Of a stretch of 64,000 bases of DNA, positions 43,583 through 55,761 are shown one piece after another. The notes under the pieces were generated by a model that did not search any database, was not told the origin of the DNA, and saw nothing but the letters and a program-made list of their open reading frames with translations. The position numbers were made by a program, and so were the translations under genes. Source of the DNA: Pohlia nutans (lineage: Eukaryota; Streptophyta; Bryopsida; Bryales; Mniaceae); assembly GCA_022496805.1 (NCBI GenBank), contig CM040088.1:22785001-22849000 (forward strand), read 5' to 3'. How positions within the stretch are numbered: the first letter of the stretch is position 1; every line of letters begins with the position of its first letter.

Positions 43583-46500
43583 CTCCTCTCGATCCAAAAA
43601 ACCGCTAAAACTCAAGGATATGTAATTACCGTTACTGCCTAACTCTCAATCACGAGTGCGATCGATTCACTATCAAACTTGATCGAGCACCTGTCCGTCA
43701 ATATAACGGCCAATATCTCAATATACACAGTGCGATCTCTTCTTGGAATCGATCAAGAAACAAGCACCCGTTCTTAGACTGCTCTGTTCTCCGACCTCGC
43801 TCAGATGCAAGTGCGTTGTTCCAGGCAACTTCGGAAAAAACAAACATATGACAGATCGAATCAGAGCAAGTACGTTACGTCAGACGATAAACATCCATGA
43901 CCGACCTGCACGCGAACTAAGACGACATGACTGGTGACCTCCACCAAACTCATTAATGAACTTCCCCGACATTACTAATAAGTTCTCATCGCCCTATCAA
44001 AGAACTACTGCAGTAATAACAAGTGCACAACCAATCGCCAAAGTGCACAACATTGCGGGAGCAGCAAACCCATTTTGACCTAGCCAAGGATCATCAATGC
44101 AAAAGCTCAAAAGCTCAAAATGGAGTCAATAGAATCAGAATTTCTTGAGTTACCTCGTGATTGTGCTCGAATCCCTGAACGACGCCGCTCGATCAATCGC
44201 TTGCAAGTGCGATTTCGAACGACGCCGCAGGCAGCGATCGGAGGAGCGAGACGACGCGCGGTGAATGGCGGGCGAGTAGGTGTAGCTCTTTCGACCGGGT
44301 GACCCGGTTGGTAAGTCCGCACGGTACCTACCTGTCATTGCTTTCAAGTTTTCTGTATCGACGGATGTGCAAAAGGACAGAGAAAGGCGGGTGGGTGGAT
44401 GATATATGGACGACATTCATCGCTGGACTGACTTGCGATGGACGACACCCTGGCCATTTTCTAAGGTACGAAAGTTGCCGTGCACGCACTGGTAAATTAC
44501 TTGGTTCACAATAATAATTTGTCATGCGTTTCTTCCTTTCACACTTTTTCTCTTTGGAAGCAAACAACATGTGTTTTCCTTTATGCCTTTTTTTATTGTT
44601 TGTGGGGAAAAAAAATGATCCCACGAGATGGTGCAACAAACACGAAAGACTTTTCATCAATGGTTGTCCTTTTTGTCTTTAGAAAATGAAGAGGAAATTC
44701 CATTGTAGGAGGGACATTCTTTGAATTGTTTCATATTGTAGTCGTACGTATTAGAAAGTAAAAAATCTTTGTTTTTTGGATGTTTCTTAAATGACATGGT
44801 TACTAAAATTTGAAACATTAGTCGAGTTTGATGTTAAAGTCATTGTTTAACCTTTGTAAGGTTTTCATCCTTTGAGATACAAAGGCAATGGTTGAATGAA
44901 TGAAGGGATTATAGTTTTCATTTTTATGTTTTCATTTTGAAGTAGTGCCTATAAGGATTTTTGATGGCCATGATTTTTTCTACAACACCTATGCGGTAGA
45001 GGATCTAAAAATTCACAAGTTAATAAGAAGAATTTAGTCCCTTCCATATGAAGTTACATTTCATATTCAAGCAACACTCTAAAATATTGTATTTAACAAT
45101 GTTGAAAGCTAGTCCAAATGTCAAATCAAAAGCACAAGGACACATATGTCCTTGCTTGCTTACAAGCGTTAATATAGTTCTTCCATTTTCATAGCTTTTC
45201 TAAAACAGTGGATTCATCCTAATTATATCCAAAGTTGAGAAAATGTACAACTATTAAAAAGTTACAACCTCCTCATGTTTTTAGAAAACTATCAAAAAAT
45301 CTTCAAAAACTAATAACGTATTCAAAACAAATTCAAAAACACGTATTCTTAGTGCATTGTGATCTTATTGAAAACAGAAACAAGATCCACATTTTGTTTT
45401 GGTTGATTCAAAAATACTAAATACATTCAATAAGCTAAAACTAATGTTTTAACTACCTTCAATCACTGGGCTCAAATCATATTTTTGAGTTTCACTATTA
45501 TTATTGTGTAGAATGTTGTGATTAGAGTCCAAGTTAAGATAAATCATCCTTATTTGTACCACAATTTGGAAGTCACTCTATTCGTGCCACTATGTACTAA
45601 TAATGTACATATCAAAATTCCAAATGTAAGACACACAGTCAACCAAAAAGAGTGTCTCAAAGTAGAAACTCACCTCATACTCACCTTCAACTCGTTTTCA
45701 GTTCAAAAAGACGGCAAAACTAGTTTATGTTGAGTTGAAGAATAATCTAAAGCAAGACCCTACACTGCCTATGGGAGTGAAACTCGTGACCTCCCCAAAG
45801 CTAAAGGGGAGTTCCCACAAGTTCCTCCAAGCCTATGGCTTTATTCATGAAAGGACCAAGGGACTATTCATGTCAGAAATTGCTTATATAAGATTGTTGA
45901 CTCCGCATAGACTCTGTACAAAGCCCTTCTTGTTTTGAGTTAACTCAACTACCGGTAATACATAACGAACACAAAGTGACACACATAGTCACGTGGAACA
46001 AATATGAGGTAGTTTACCTTATGTCTTATGTCATCATGAGGATGAAGTCTTTCACACCCGCTGAAAAATGGCCCTGTCACTCAGAGACAGAGATCGTTTC
46101 GGTTGGTGGAATGTCAAGATTCATTGGCTTATGTTTGGCAGCTTGATTGACGGGAACTTACACCAGGAGTCCCAATTCTGTGTGCTGACAGTACTCATAT
46201 CAAACTGAAGTGTGTCAACAAGAAAGCAGTAACTTGTCTTATATGGGCTATGATAACTTACTCTTGGTAAAAGCCAAACCCAGGTATCAAAAGATGAACT
46301 TGGAGCACTTTAATAAAAAGGAATATGTACTTTTCCTGCAAGTGACTTCTCTTTTCCTGATAATTTTCGTTCACCGTCCAAGCTTCCCTACAGTAACTTA
46401 CTCATAACATTCAGTAGCGTTCACTGGCTCCACCTTGCCTTTGAGAGAATGTACAGAATATCCGACATCATCATCCATATCATTTAGTAGCTCATATGAC

Positions 46501-47210
46501 TGCTGCCTTTCGTCCAACAGAATGATGTGGAATATTTCACATCATTTCATCCTTCCAATGAAATGATGTGGAATATTCTACATCACATCAGTAGCTATGG
46601 GGGCAAGTGGCATTAGGCAAGAGCAACTAACCATGGTGAACAATAATCGAAAGCACTCACTCAATCATAATTCAACAATGTCATGTAATTGTTTATTTGA
46701 TTCAATAGCCCATTCAATTACAGGTCACTAGTCACTCCATCTATAAAGGTGGATGAAAGTAAAAGGTAGCCTTCTTTAAGGCTGTTGAATGTTATATCTA
46801 TACAAAATTAGTAGCTAGCTTGTTTTATAGGAAGACGGAGGTAATGGCAATTGGGAGGGGAAGGTCAACAAGATCTCAAAGCCCCAAATACATAATAAAA
46901 AAGAAGAAGATATTGTAGTGACTTAATATCGGCATTGGAGCAGCATGCCGGCCAATGTCGATTGACAATTTTTTTTTAAAATAAAACACTGTAAAATAAT
47001 CATCATCATCATCATAATCATAATCATAATGAAAATATTTGAAAATTTGAAAAGTTCGATGGTGCTACAGGCGCCAGACTACGTGCCGACTGATGCTGGC
47101 AGTGTTTTTTTATTTTTATTTTTTTTCACCCCACTCCAACAACCTCTAGCAACCGGTTTTGTTCATCCTTTTTCTATTCTTTTTTTGAATAAACTTCTAT
47201 ATTGTTGGAT
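43583..47210. other. Intergenic DNA upstream of the PLIP-like gene
   Basis: 43583-44400 is GC-richer and may include the 5' UTR and promoter; 44120-44340 contains GACGCCGC/AACGACGCCGC repeats. Beyond that the DNA is AT-rich. Paired GATGTGGAATATT sequences near 46530-46590 form an inverted repeat. No gene could be supported. Confidence 0.4.
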
Positions 47211-47298
47211 GGATGTAAAGGCAATGCACGTGAAGGCTATTGAATGTTATGTATGGATGTAAAGGCAGTGCGCGTGAAGGCTACTGAATGTTATGTAG
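47211..47298 (+). repeat. 44-bp direct tandem duplication
   Basis: Two units from GGATGTAAAGGCAATGCACG and GGATGTAAAGGCAGTGCGCG, each ending GAATGTTATGTA. A looser relative, ACATGAAGGCTACCGAATG, occurs near 22092. Confidence 0.8.
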
Positions 47299-47364
47299 AT
47301 ATCAAGCAAGCAATTTTGGCAGTGTTTCTTGCATTTTGTCGAGGCTTTGGGAATAAAACCTCAA

Positions 47365-47735
47365 CTAAGGTAGAAGCACCAAAAACCATTAGGTACCAAT
47401 TGTGGTCACCTATAAAAGCACTTGTTTCAACTTCAGGAGTTCCCAATCTAGTTATCACAAGCATTGATTATGAATACCAAGTTAGCAATCTGATTGAACT
47501 AGAAATGAAAGACAATCATTGGTACACCTACTAACATCAATAGTGGTCTATGCATATTAAGTTTGAAAATTTATAACAAAATCACACATTGTGAAAAAAT
47601 TAATTAAAATTTGAGCTTGGTTATTAAACCCAAAGTTTTATGTGCTGCAATTTTTTATCATTGAAAATCAGCGCTCCATGTAGGTTGAAATGCTTAAACT
47701 GACGGTAACTGTACCCCTTACCTTACCCTGTATAA
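47365..47735 (+). repeat. Dispersed repeat with a short conserved frame, copy 2 (empty site)
   Basis: Inverted match of 30480-31095 without the TTAA element. The frame RYQLWSPIKALVSTSGVP runs through QVSNLIELEMKDN as in copy 1. The uninterrupted junction GAAATGCTTAAACTGACGG (47688-47706) shows a single TTAA at 47694-47697. Confidence 0.6.
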
Positions 47736-50106
47736 ATCATGCATGAGCCATGAAGTTGGTTTTGGAAGAAGCTGGATTTATAAAATGTGCACAATCTACC
47801 GTAAACTGAATAGGCATGCATGAGCCATTGCATGAAGTTGATTTTCCAAACTACAGTAACTTGAACATGCATAAGCAGTAAAATGCTTTTGTTGAACAAG
47901 CAGCTTTGCTATGAGAGGCTCTGTCCTTGGAAGCAAATACATTATAGAACTACCTTCCTTAGAGCATGGCCAACAATGACTCCTAACAATCCAAATTCAC
48001 GTCCAAGATGGAGTGTAAGAAGTGAAATCTTCCCTAAACAACAATCACCAAGCATGTTCAGAACAAAGTGCATCAATCAATTACATACTACCACTTTTGT
48101 CACTACTTGGGACGATCATAACAGAGTTAACCAAAAAGTCAGCCAAAAGAGAAAAGTTTTGGCAAACTCGTGTTGAATTCCTATTGAACTCATATTGAAA
48201 TATAAATAGACCAAAAACTATTGTTAGTAGTTTATGACGAGTTGGTAAACAATCTAAAACAAGGCACTATCATTATTCTCCATACCTCGCTACGGCTTCC
48301 AAGCCCATGGCTCACAAGGGGACAATCTATGACACGACACTATTCAACCCAAGTATAGTTCAATAGAGAGGTTAGAAGTAGAGCAAAAAGGGAGGTTGGA
48401 TGCACTTCTTTTCAGTTAACTCTAATAGCTGTCAAACTTTGCGAATGATCTTCCTAAACTTGACTTCATAATTGAGAGCGTGGTCTTGTGAGGTGATAGA
48501 ACCACGTCACCACACTACCAATATCTGGTGAGATAGTGCCTTGTTCTAAGACGCTCTTTATCATCCAAAAGTAACTTTTGGAGTGTAGAAAATGGGTGTT
48601 GATGGCTATGCTCTTTTTCAATGCAAACTCACGTCAAGCATAAATTTAAGTTCAATTCCAACTCTTTAAGGATTTTTGACCATGAAAATTGATGTAATAA
48701 ATCTAAAGTTTCTTGGCCAAACGGGAAGCTAGAAATGATTCACTTTCACCAAAAAAATCAAAACTCAAAAGAAAAAAAACACAAAAACAACAAACTTGAA
48801 TTGGTATTTTTAACCGACTTCTCAAGAAGTACCCAACAATGTTTTCTTTTTCTTTTTCTTTTTTATCTTTTTTTTTTTCCTTCTTCTGGCGATTTAGAAT
48901 TAGAAACAATTAGAAACTAAGTTTATGTGGCAATGACACGGTGATCCCAAAATTCATGGAAGAAGAATAACTCCGGTCCTCTTTCGAGGCCGGGGTGAAT
49001 AAAATGTCTCTTCGACCCACCTTTGACAAAATTCATGAAATATAAATGACATTCAAATGAATTTAACTGAAAATTCTCTTTCGATCCAGTTTTCAAAAAG
49101 GTTCTCCATTGCACTGTTCTATTATGTTATGCCAAACCTAACTGAACATTTGTTTTGATAATGCATGTCGGTAAAGTTTCATAAAAATTGTTCTTGGATG
49201 TAGGTTGGTGTGCTGGCTACCCTTAATCCATTCAAAAGCGGCCAAGGAGTGCCTGGATAGCCACGTAAGCTAATGAAATGGATGGAGCTTCCAACTGTGC
49301 AGGATCAAGGTGACACGAAGGCTTGCTGGACACGTCCAAAATCAAACTTTCAACGAAGGGCCGCTTTACATATGAAACCCAACCCCTTGGTGACATCAAG
49401 ACTTTGGGTCCAAAATTTGAAACCAATTTTTTTAATTTAATACGACGAGATCTCACACGGGCCCAAATAAAAGAACTGGGTCTACTGAAAATGAATGATC
49501 AAATTGTTTGTTTGGACCCGTTTTCATATTTCAATACTTATTATATTCTATTTCTTTTCTTTTCTTTTCTTTTTTCTTTTTTTCAACAATAAGCACCCTT
49601 GGATTGTTTACAAATCTGAACGATTCTTTTTGGTCTCTTTCTCCCTTCATCCTCCCCTGTCTCATTGGGCTCAACACCATTAGACATGGAAGAAACGAGC
49701 TCCATTATAATATTGTACTTGAAGCCGGGCTTTAGGTTAATAAGGGCTGAAATTTGGTTGAATTAACCTTCACTTCATATGGTATGTAATTTTTTTCTTT
49801 TCTTGAACAAGAGGATGAAACTCATTGTATTAAAATAAAAAACCACACATTGATCCAAAGGCGAGCTCATGTTATATATATATATTATATATAATATTTT
49901 TATTTTATTTTATTTTTATTTTTGAAATAAGAGGATGAAAATCCATTGAATTAATGAAGGTCATATACACCGAAAACTAGAGGAGACAAACCTTCCTAGT
50001 GAGACTTATATGGTATATATAGCAGACCTAATAAACCCGTCTTTGTTTAATGTCAGATGAGGATTGAATAAAAATTTATTCCATTTTTATTAAGCAAATG
50101 GTGTGT
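47736..50106. other. Intergenic DNA
   Basis: No supported gene. About 48966-49020 is a partial minus-strand copy of the CTATC-tailed repeat (GGTCCTCTTTCGAGGCCGG). 48240-48400 is an inverted relative of 38040-38180. Pyrimidine tracts near 49545-49590 and AT-repeats near 49875-49920 give short open frames with no meaning. Confidence 0.4.
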
Positions 50107-50662
50107 TTAACCCCTAAATGCCCGGGGCATTCACAAAAAAGTCAAACAACACTTTCATATAGAATTTGCTCATCAATAGCCTTTGATATATTTTTTGAGA
50201 TATTTTTAATAAATGTAAACATATGTTTCCTATTGATCCTCAATTTTTCAAATTTTCTTAATGCATTATAAATTTACTATGATTTTTGAAGTAAAATACA
50301 CAAAGAAATTAATATAAATTACAAAATTGTTCATAATAACCAAATTTTTTTATTAAAGGGCTCAAGTTACAATGAAGAACCATAGGGGAAATTTTAATTT
50401 AAAATATATTTTCTAAATTTGGAAATTTGATAATGACATATGCTTTGTAGTGTAGTTTGGATTATGACCTCTTGACATTGCAAGTGCAATAAAATACTTA
50501 ATATTATGATTTTTTCAGATATACAAAGTGAAGTAGAAACTAGATTTGATAAGCTACATTTTCTTAGTTGGACTTGAAAGCAAAAATAATCATCTTTAAG
50601 GTTGAAATCGAATTTGACCAACTACCATCCACTATTTGGATGTTTGGGCATTTAGGGGTTAA
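50107..50662. mobile_element. TTAA-flanked MITE (556 bp)
   Basis: Starts TTAACCCCTAAATGCCCG and ends GGGCATTTAGGGGTTAA; 17 bases are exact reverse complements. Non-coding. Confidence 0.8.
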
Positions 50663-51181
50663 TCCACTACGGAGTAGGATTTTTTTCTGGCTTTTAATAG
50701 AATGTTTCAAAAATCCACTTGGAGAATCACCAAGTGGGAACATAATGACAAAATGCCACCTTATGTAGCCACCACGGTAGTGGATTCACCAGTTGCAAGC
50801 CATGTTGGAACTTGGTGAGCTACTTGCAATGAATGAGAAGGCCGAGATGTTGGATGAAAAAGATATGATATATGAGGGGATGCGCGGGAGGCCAATATTT
50901 TGGATGAAAAAGATAGGATGTATGAAAATTTTGAGATCCGTCTTCAAGTTTTTCAAATAAAAAAATAAAAATTAAGGGATCAAAAAGCCACCTCATTCAC
51001 TTGCATGCGAGCTTCGTAGCCTAAAGTTAGATGACCCAAAACCAAAAAATAAAAACCATGTTGTGGAGAGACAAAACAAAGACACTGTCGCAAATTCGAT
51101 AAATGCGTCATCTGATCTAAATAAATATTTCATCTGATTTGCTTTATCATTTATTTCCAATTAACAAATTGCATGACATTG

Positions 51182-51231
<50 letters not shown>
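51182..51231 (+). repeat. ATT microsatellite
   Basis: About 16 uninterrupted ATT units, followed by an imperfect ATTT stretch. Confidence 0.95.
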
Positions 51232-51232
<1 letters not shown>

Positions 51233-51303
51233 TATTTATTTTTATTTTTTTGGATACACTGTACAAATCATAACAGAATAGTTCGTAAAGTCCCCTTTTT
51301 CTA

Positions 51304-51424
51304 CACTAGTAGAAAAGATGGCACTGCCAAGGGAGATGCCCAGGCAAATAGTGCCCAATTCCATGCATGCATAGTGATTTTGCTTCAGGCATCTCCCTCA
51401 GGAACATCACTTTTTCTACTAGTG
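51304..51424. mobile_element. CACTA-type mini-element (121 bp)
   Basis: Starts CACTAGTAGAAAAGATGGCA and ends TTTTTCTACTAGTG. CTA is duplicated on both sides (51301-51303 and 51425-51427). CACTA ends with a 3-bp duplication are the mark of En/Spm-type transposons. Non-coding. Confidence 0.75.
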
Positions 51425-51826
51425 CTATAATTGGCAGGTTACCTACATCCAAGGTCATTGTCTTCATGAGCATGGGCAGTGTTAACTTCCAACAAATGAA
51501 TTACCATGGGGACTTACAAAAATGAGAGAACTGAAGTTGCAAGCATGGCTCTTGAAAGGAGAAACACCTACTGCCAATCAGTGATCCCAAAATTGGCTAA
51601 AATTTGCTCTATTTCTACCAAACCAAAATCTTGTGCTACTAGTACATTGTAGGTAAAAATAGTCATTAGCAAAAGAATTGACATATTTTATAAGTCAATA
51701 GAAAATTTGCTACATCATTCACTTTGGAGGTAGTATCAATAACAACCAATTAAGGCTTCATAATTATTGGCAACCAATAAGAATCGTCTAAATATATTTT
51801 GAATGTGTAATTTTATCTTTCCTTTT

Positions 51827-51936
51827 CACTGGTAGAAAAGGTGGCACTCCCCATAGACATGCCCAGGCAAAATCACTGTGCATGTTTGGAATTGGGCACT
51901 ACTTCTCCCTCGGCAGTGCCACCTTTTCTTCTAGTG
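51827..51936. mobile_element. Second CACTA-type mini-element (110 bp)
   Basis: Starts CACTGGTAGAAAAGGTGGCA and ends GCCACCTTTTCTTCTAGTG, flanked by TTT on both sides. The interior shares GATGCCCAGGCAAA-like and GGGCACT blocks with the element 400 bp away, partly in inverted order. Confidence 0.75.
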
Positions 51937-52189
51937 TTTCTACTTCTACATACTTGGGTAGCAAAAGTACCTGACCTTCTGCATGGGTGGTAGCATTTGC
52001 ACTGAATACCACAAACTAGCCATGGGATCACTGCTGCCAGTGGTACAACCTGTTGTAGTAGGTGAAAACTTGGTCTTATTAAAAAAATGCTCCATTTGAT
52101 CAGTTCCAAAAGGGGGACATCCTGAACTGCTCTATGTAAAAGGCCGAGGACATGGCGGAGTTTTCAGAAGAATGTTTCAGTGCTCAAAG

Positions 52190-52500
52190 TCCTTCATTGG
52201 ACCCACTCAGCGACAGGCCGAACATGGAGCGAATGGAATCGAATCTCCAATGGGACTGACGGTGTGACACGCGGGCATCTTGGTCCTCTGACACTGCCAC
52301 CTCACCAGGAGACCGCGTCCAGTAAATCAGCGCCTTCCACGTCGGATTGCGCGCCTCCATTAGTTCGCCTCCTCCGCCTCCACGTGGGGCTTCTGCTGTC
52401 CAATCGGGTCCCTTGCTTCCTCCCGCCCTGCCACATCCCCACGTCGGTCCCGTGTGGATGCAAACTGGTTCTAACCTCATCCTCCCCCCCCCCCCCAAAA
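52190..52500. other. GC-rich island with a G-box
   Basis: Strikingly GC-rich against the surroundings, open on both strands but without a recognisable domain. It contains the palindrome CCACGTGG near 52380, the core of plant G-boxes, plus CCACGTCGG and CCCACGTCGG. It could be a promoter or first exon remnant of an unrecognised gene. It ends in a short C tract and A tract. Confidence 0.3.
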
Positions 52501-52519
52501 AAAAAAAACCACCGACCTT

Positions 52520-53054
52520 TTAACCATTAAGCGTCCACACTACAATTATCCGGTCAAATCTCATCAATTCCTCGTATTTTTAAATATATTTTATTTTATT
52601 GGAATTTTTCCATAGAAGGTATTGTTAAAACCGATTTACTCTGATTTTCTCAAAATTATGATTTTATAAAAAAAATTCAAAGTTCGTAATTTCGTAAAAA
52701 TTATAGTAATTACAGAAAAGATTAGAATAGTATGAAATCTTTAGGGGAAAATGTAAATACTAGTAATGAACAACAAGGTGTAGGTGGCATGCTTCTTGAG
52801 CTTACATAAAAGGAAATTTGATAGAAGAACATTTTCTGCAATGTATATAGGAATTTTAGAGTTGTGAGCTTTAAAGTGCTATAAATAACGCAATTTTAAT
52901 GATTTTGAAGAACGGTAAATTGGACTATAAAGTAGAAGGTAGTTGCCACACTTTCTTAGTTGGGACTATTTTCATTTGAAATTAGGAACTCAACGCTTTG
53001 ACTGAAAACGATCAAGCATGGCCCCACGAGGCTCTTTGCACGCTTAAGGGTCAA
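52520..53054. mobile_element. TTAA-type MITE, first of a chain of three
   Basis: Starts TTAACCATTAAGCGTCC and ends CGCTTAAGGGTCAA. Homologue of 38527-39069. Its right TTAA (now TCAA) is shared with the next element. Confidence 0.65.
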
Positions 53055-53689
53055 CCCCTAAGTGACCGATTGATCATTTTTTGATCGCAATCCAAACAGC
53101 AGTGACTACCCATAGCCTAGAAATGACATTTTTTGAGATTTGATGTTTTGTCGAAATTTGGGGTAGAGGTCATGTTCTAGTGCTATTTGATGCATTTCAT
53201 TTGCAATATTGAGGTTCACTAAGGAACTTCTCAAAAACAAAGACCTCAACATTGTCCTAGTGTTGTAAAACTTACTAGTTTGGGAAAGTAATGATGTTCT
53301 TTCATTTGAATTTTTTTCTTTTTAAAATTGTAGAATAGAATTTCTAGTTTTAACTAATCATACCAAATTTCAAATTCTAAAAATAAAAATTGTAATTTTA
53401 GTGGATATTAAATGGTAAATGCTTCTAAATTCATTAAATGAGTATCTCAAATTGTTATTCATAGATTGAGCAACTACACGACTCCTTCCTCTCCCTCCCC
53501 ACCAATTCTCTTTCCAATTTCCTTGGAATGTACAATTTACAAAAACATGCATATTTGCTAAATGTAGCCTCACTTTTTCACTACCTTTCCAAAGCCCAAT
53601 CCATTTCAATTGTGGTAGAGAAAAGCCACTCATTTCTTGATTATTCTCTCAAAACAAGCCCATGGGCTTTTTTGACGTTTAAAAGTTAA
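53051..53689. mobile_element. TTAA-type MITE, second of the chain
   Basis: Starts TCAACCCCTAAGTGACC and ends GACGTTTAAAAGTTAA. Homologue of 39066-39605 over its left part; the right part diverges. Confidence 0.55.
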
Positions 53690-54086
53690 CCCTTTAACAC
53701 ACGTGCATCCACATAGTCGATGATGAACATATTCAAATTATTCTCTTAACTACTGATATATGGACAGTTTTCATCTTGGTTCTTGTACTAGTTGTACATG
53801 TCAAGAGTATCTCATTTTAAATATGATTAAACATTTTTTTACTCAAATTTTATTTATATTTTGTTTGTAATCAAATTTAGAAGGAATATTAATTTTTACT
53901 TTCAAATTTTATAATAAAATATTGGTGATTGCATTGTTGAATCTAACCACATGGATGGAATCTAAAATTCAAAATCTACAACTTTCTTTTATATATCAAT
54001 TCCAAAATATTCCTCCAAACAATACTTTATAATGGTTTTTCTCAAAGTGTCAATTCTAGCGACACCTTGTGACCTTTAGGGGTTAA
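53686..54086. mobile_element. TTAA-type MITE, third of the chain
   Basis: Starts TTAACCCTTTAACACACG and ends GTGACCTTTAGGGGTTAA. The right half matches 648-1232. Confidence 0.65.
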
Positions 54087-54275
54087 GTTTCGAAATTCAT
54101 ACAAAAATATCGGTGAAAGCAATCATAGATCTAACTATATGGATAGAATATAAAATTCATAATGAACAACTTTTATTCATACATCAAGTTCAAAATATCC
54201 CTCTTAGTTGCATTTTATAATGCATCTTTGCAAAACTGCCCAATTTGGTGAAGGTTGTGGGCATTTAGGGGTTAA
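54087..54275. mobile_element. Truncated TTAA-type MITE
   Basis: Matches only the right 190 bp of 23987-24563 (AAATTCATACAAAAATAT to GGGCATTTAGGGGTTAA) and follows directly on the chain of three. Confidence 0.55.
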
Positions 54276-55553
54276 AGGACCTACATACATGTCATCATCA
54301 TAAATACAAAAATACTTGAATTACGTTCCTTTTTTTGAAGGTAGATTCTATTATATCACCGAACCTATCTATTAAGTGTCTATGAAAAAAAATGTTATGT
54401 CATCCTCTCCAAGATCTTTTTGGTTATTCACTCATACAATACGGTTCTAAATCCTCCCACTATACGGTTGAGCATGGAGGTAATTACCCCTACCAAAGTT
54501 GCAATTTGTACTTACGAACACATCCCTACTATGCAATAAGCCGCTAGTAAACCAATATTATAGTGCACTACTTCCGTATGTATACTAAACATTTCTTCAC
54601 AAAAGTTTTCAAATGATTCCTATAAATACGAAAAGGGATACTTGGTCCTAATAAGCACGAAGAGGTACTGTACCCAACCATCACGATTAGGAAAAGTTAA
54701 TTTTAAAGATAAGCCCAATTTCTTTAAGGAAATCATATATATTTTTAAAATGGTGAAAGAAAGAATCTTAGAGAATATCCACATAATCGTAGAGAATGTT
54801 AGCATTATTTCCGCAAAATAAATAAATACTAGGCATGAATTGCCGACCCTGACGACCGAGTACGATATGTGTAGTCACAAAAGAGTGTGCAATTAGAGAC
54901 GGTTGTTTGCCTGGACTCTATATCCCCTTTGATGTTAATGCAAGAGGACAAAAACTGCCCCCCTATTTTGTGCATGTAGGGGCCCATCTTAAAAAATAAC
55001 CCCCTCTTTCAAGGGTCTAAAATTCCCAAGGGGCCCTTCTCGACTACATTGGGGTAGTAGGCCCCAAATTTGCAAAAAATTGCCAAAAAAAATACCCTAT
55101 GGTGCCCACAATGGAAATTTCAGAAAATGGGGCCCATGGGTGAATAGTGCTTGCATTAAAGTGGAGGGGGGATTTAGAGTCGGGGGGTTGTTTGTCACAC
55201 GGAACTTCTGGATTGAGAACTTGCCCAATACCCGGAAGATACCCAGAAGCAACCCGACATCATGTACCCGGCAGCAAGCGGAGGGTATCAAGCGGCCTCG
55301 TTCGACTTGGGCACTACGGTAACCGCCGTGGCGAAGCCCTAACGCTCTTCCTTCCTTCGCGCTGGCCAACTCTTACGCATGCAGAGGAAGGCACGGCTGC
55401 TGCTGCTGCTGCTGCTCCTGCTGCTACAGGTCCAGTCGCCGAGCATTGAAAGCCAAAATCATTAGGAAGCATCTCAGGAATCATCATCATGTCGTCGACG
55501 CTTCATTGACAAATCTCTCTCCACCAGACTCCATTCATTCTGTGAAATCTTTC
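54276..55553. other. Intergenic DNA and probable promoter of the GCK gene
   Basis: 54276-55000 is AT-rich with nothing recognised. 55100-55553 is GC-richer and includes a CTG/GCT triplet run at 55398-55430. No frame here resembles a known domain. Confidence 0.4.
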
Positions 55554-55748
55554 ATGAGTTTCGGGTTCCGGAGTAAGCGGCTGCGTAACTCAAGTTCGTC
55601 GACCGGTCCTTTTTGCACGTCCGGGATCACATTTTGGGATCCGAGCGAGGGTTTGGAGTTTGGAGCGTTTTTGAGATTTAGCGGGGTTTTTTGTTTAGGG
55701 TTTTGGGGATTCTTGGAGTGTGACATTTTAGGGTTCCGTGATCGCTAG
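55554..55748 (+). promoter_or_regulatory. Possible upstream ORF of the GCK gene
   Basis: ATGAGTTTCGGG opens a 64-codon frame that stops at 55748, only 13 bp before the main ATG at 55762. It has no recognised domain. It would act as an upstream ORF only if transcription begins before it, which the sequence alone does not show. Confidence 0.35.
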
Positions 55749-55761
55749 TTTGTTTGGCGCC

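Noticed and set aside
43583..43615. Start of the PLIP-like lipase at 43615
   Set aside because: That codon is TTG. The first ATG is at 43582.
52180..52530. Protein-coding gene in the GC-rich island
   Set aside because: Open frames exist on both strands, neither with a domain, splice context or neighbouring exons.
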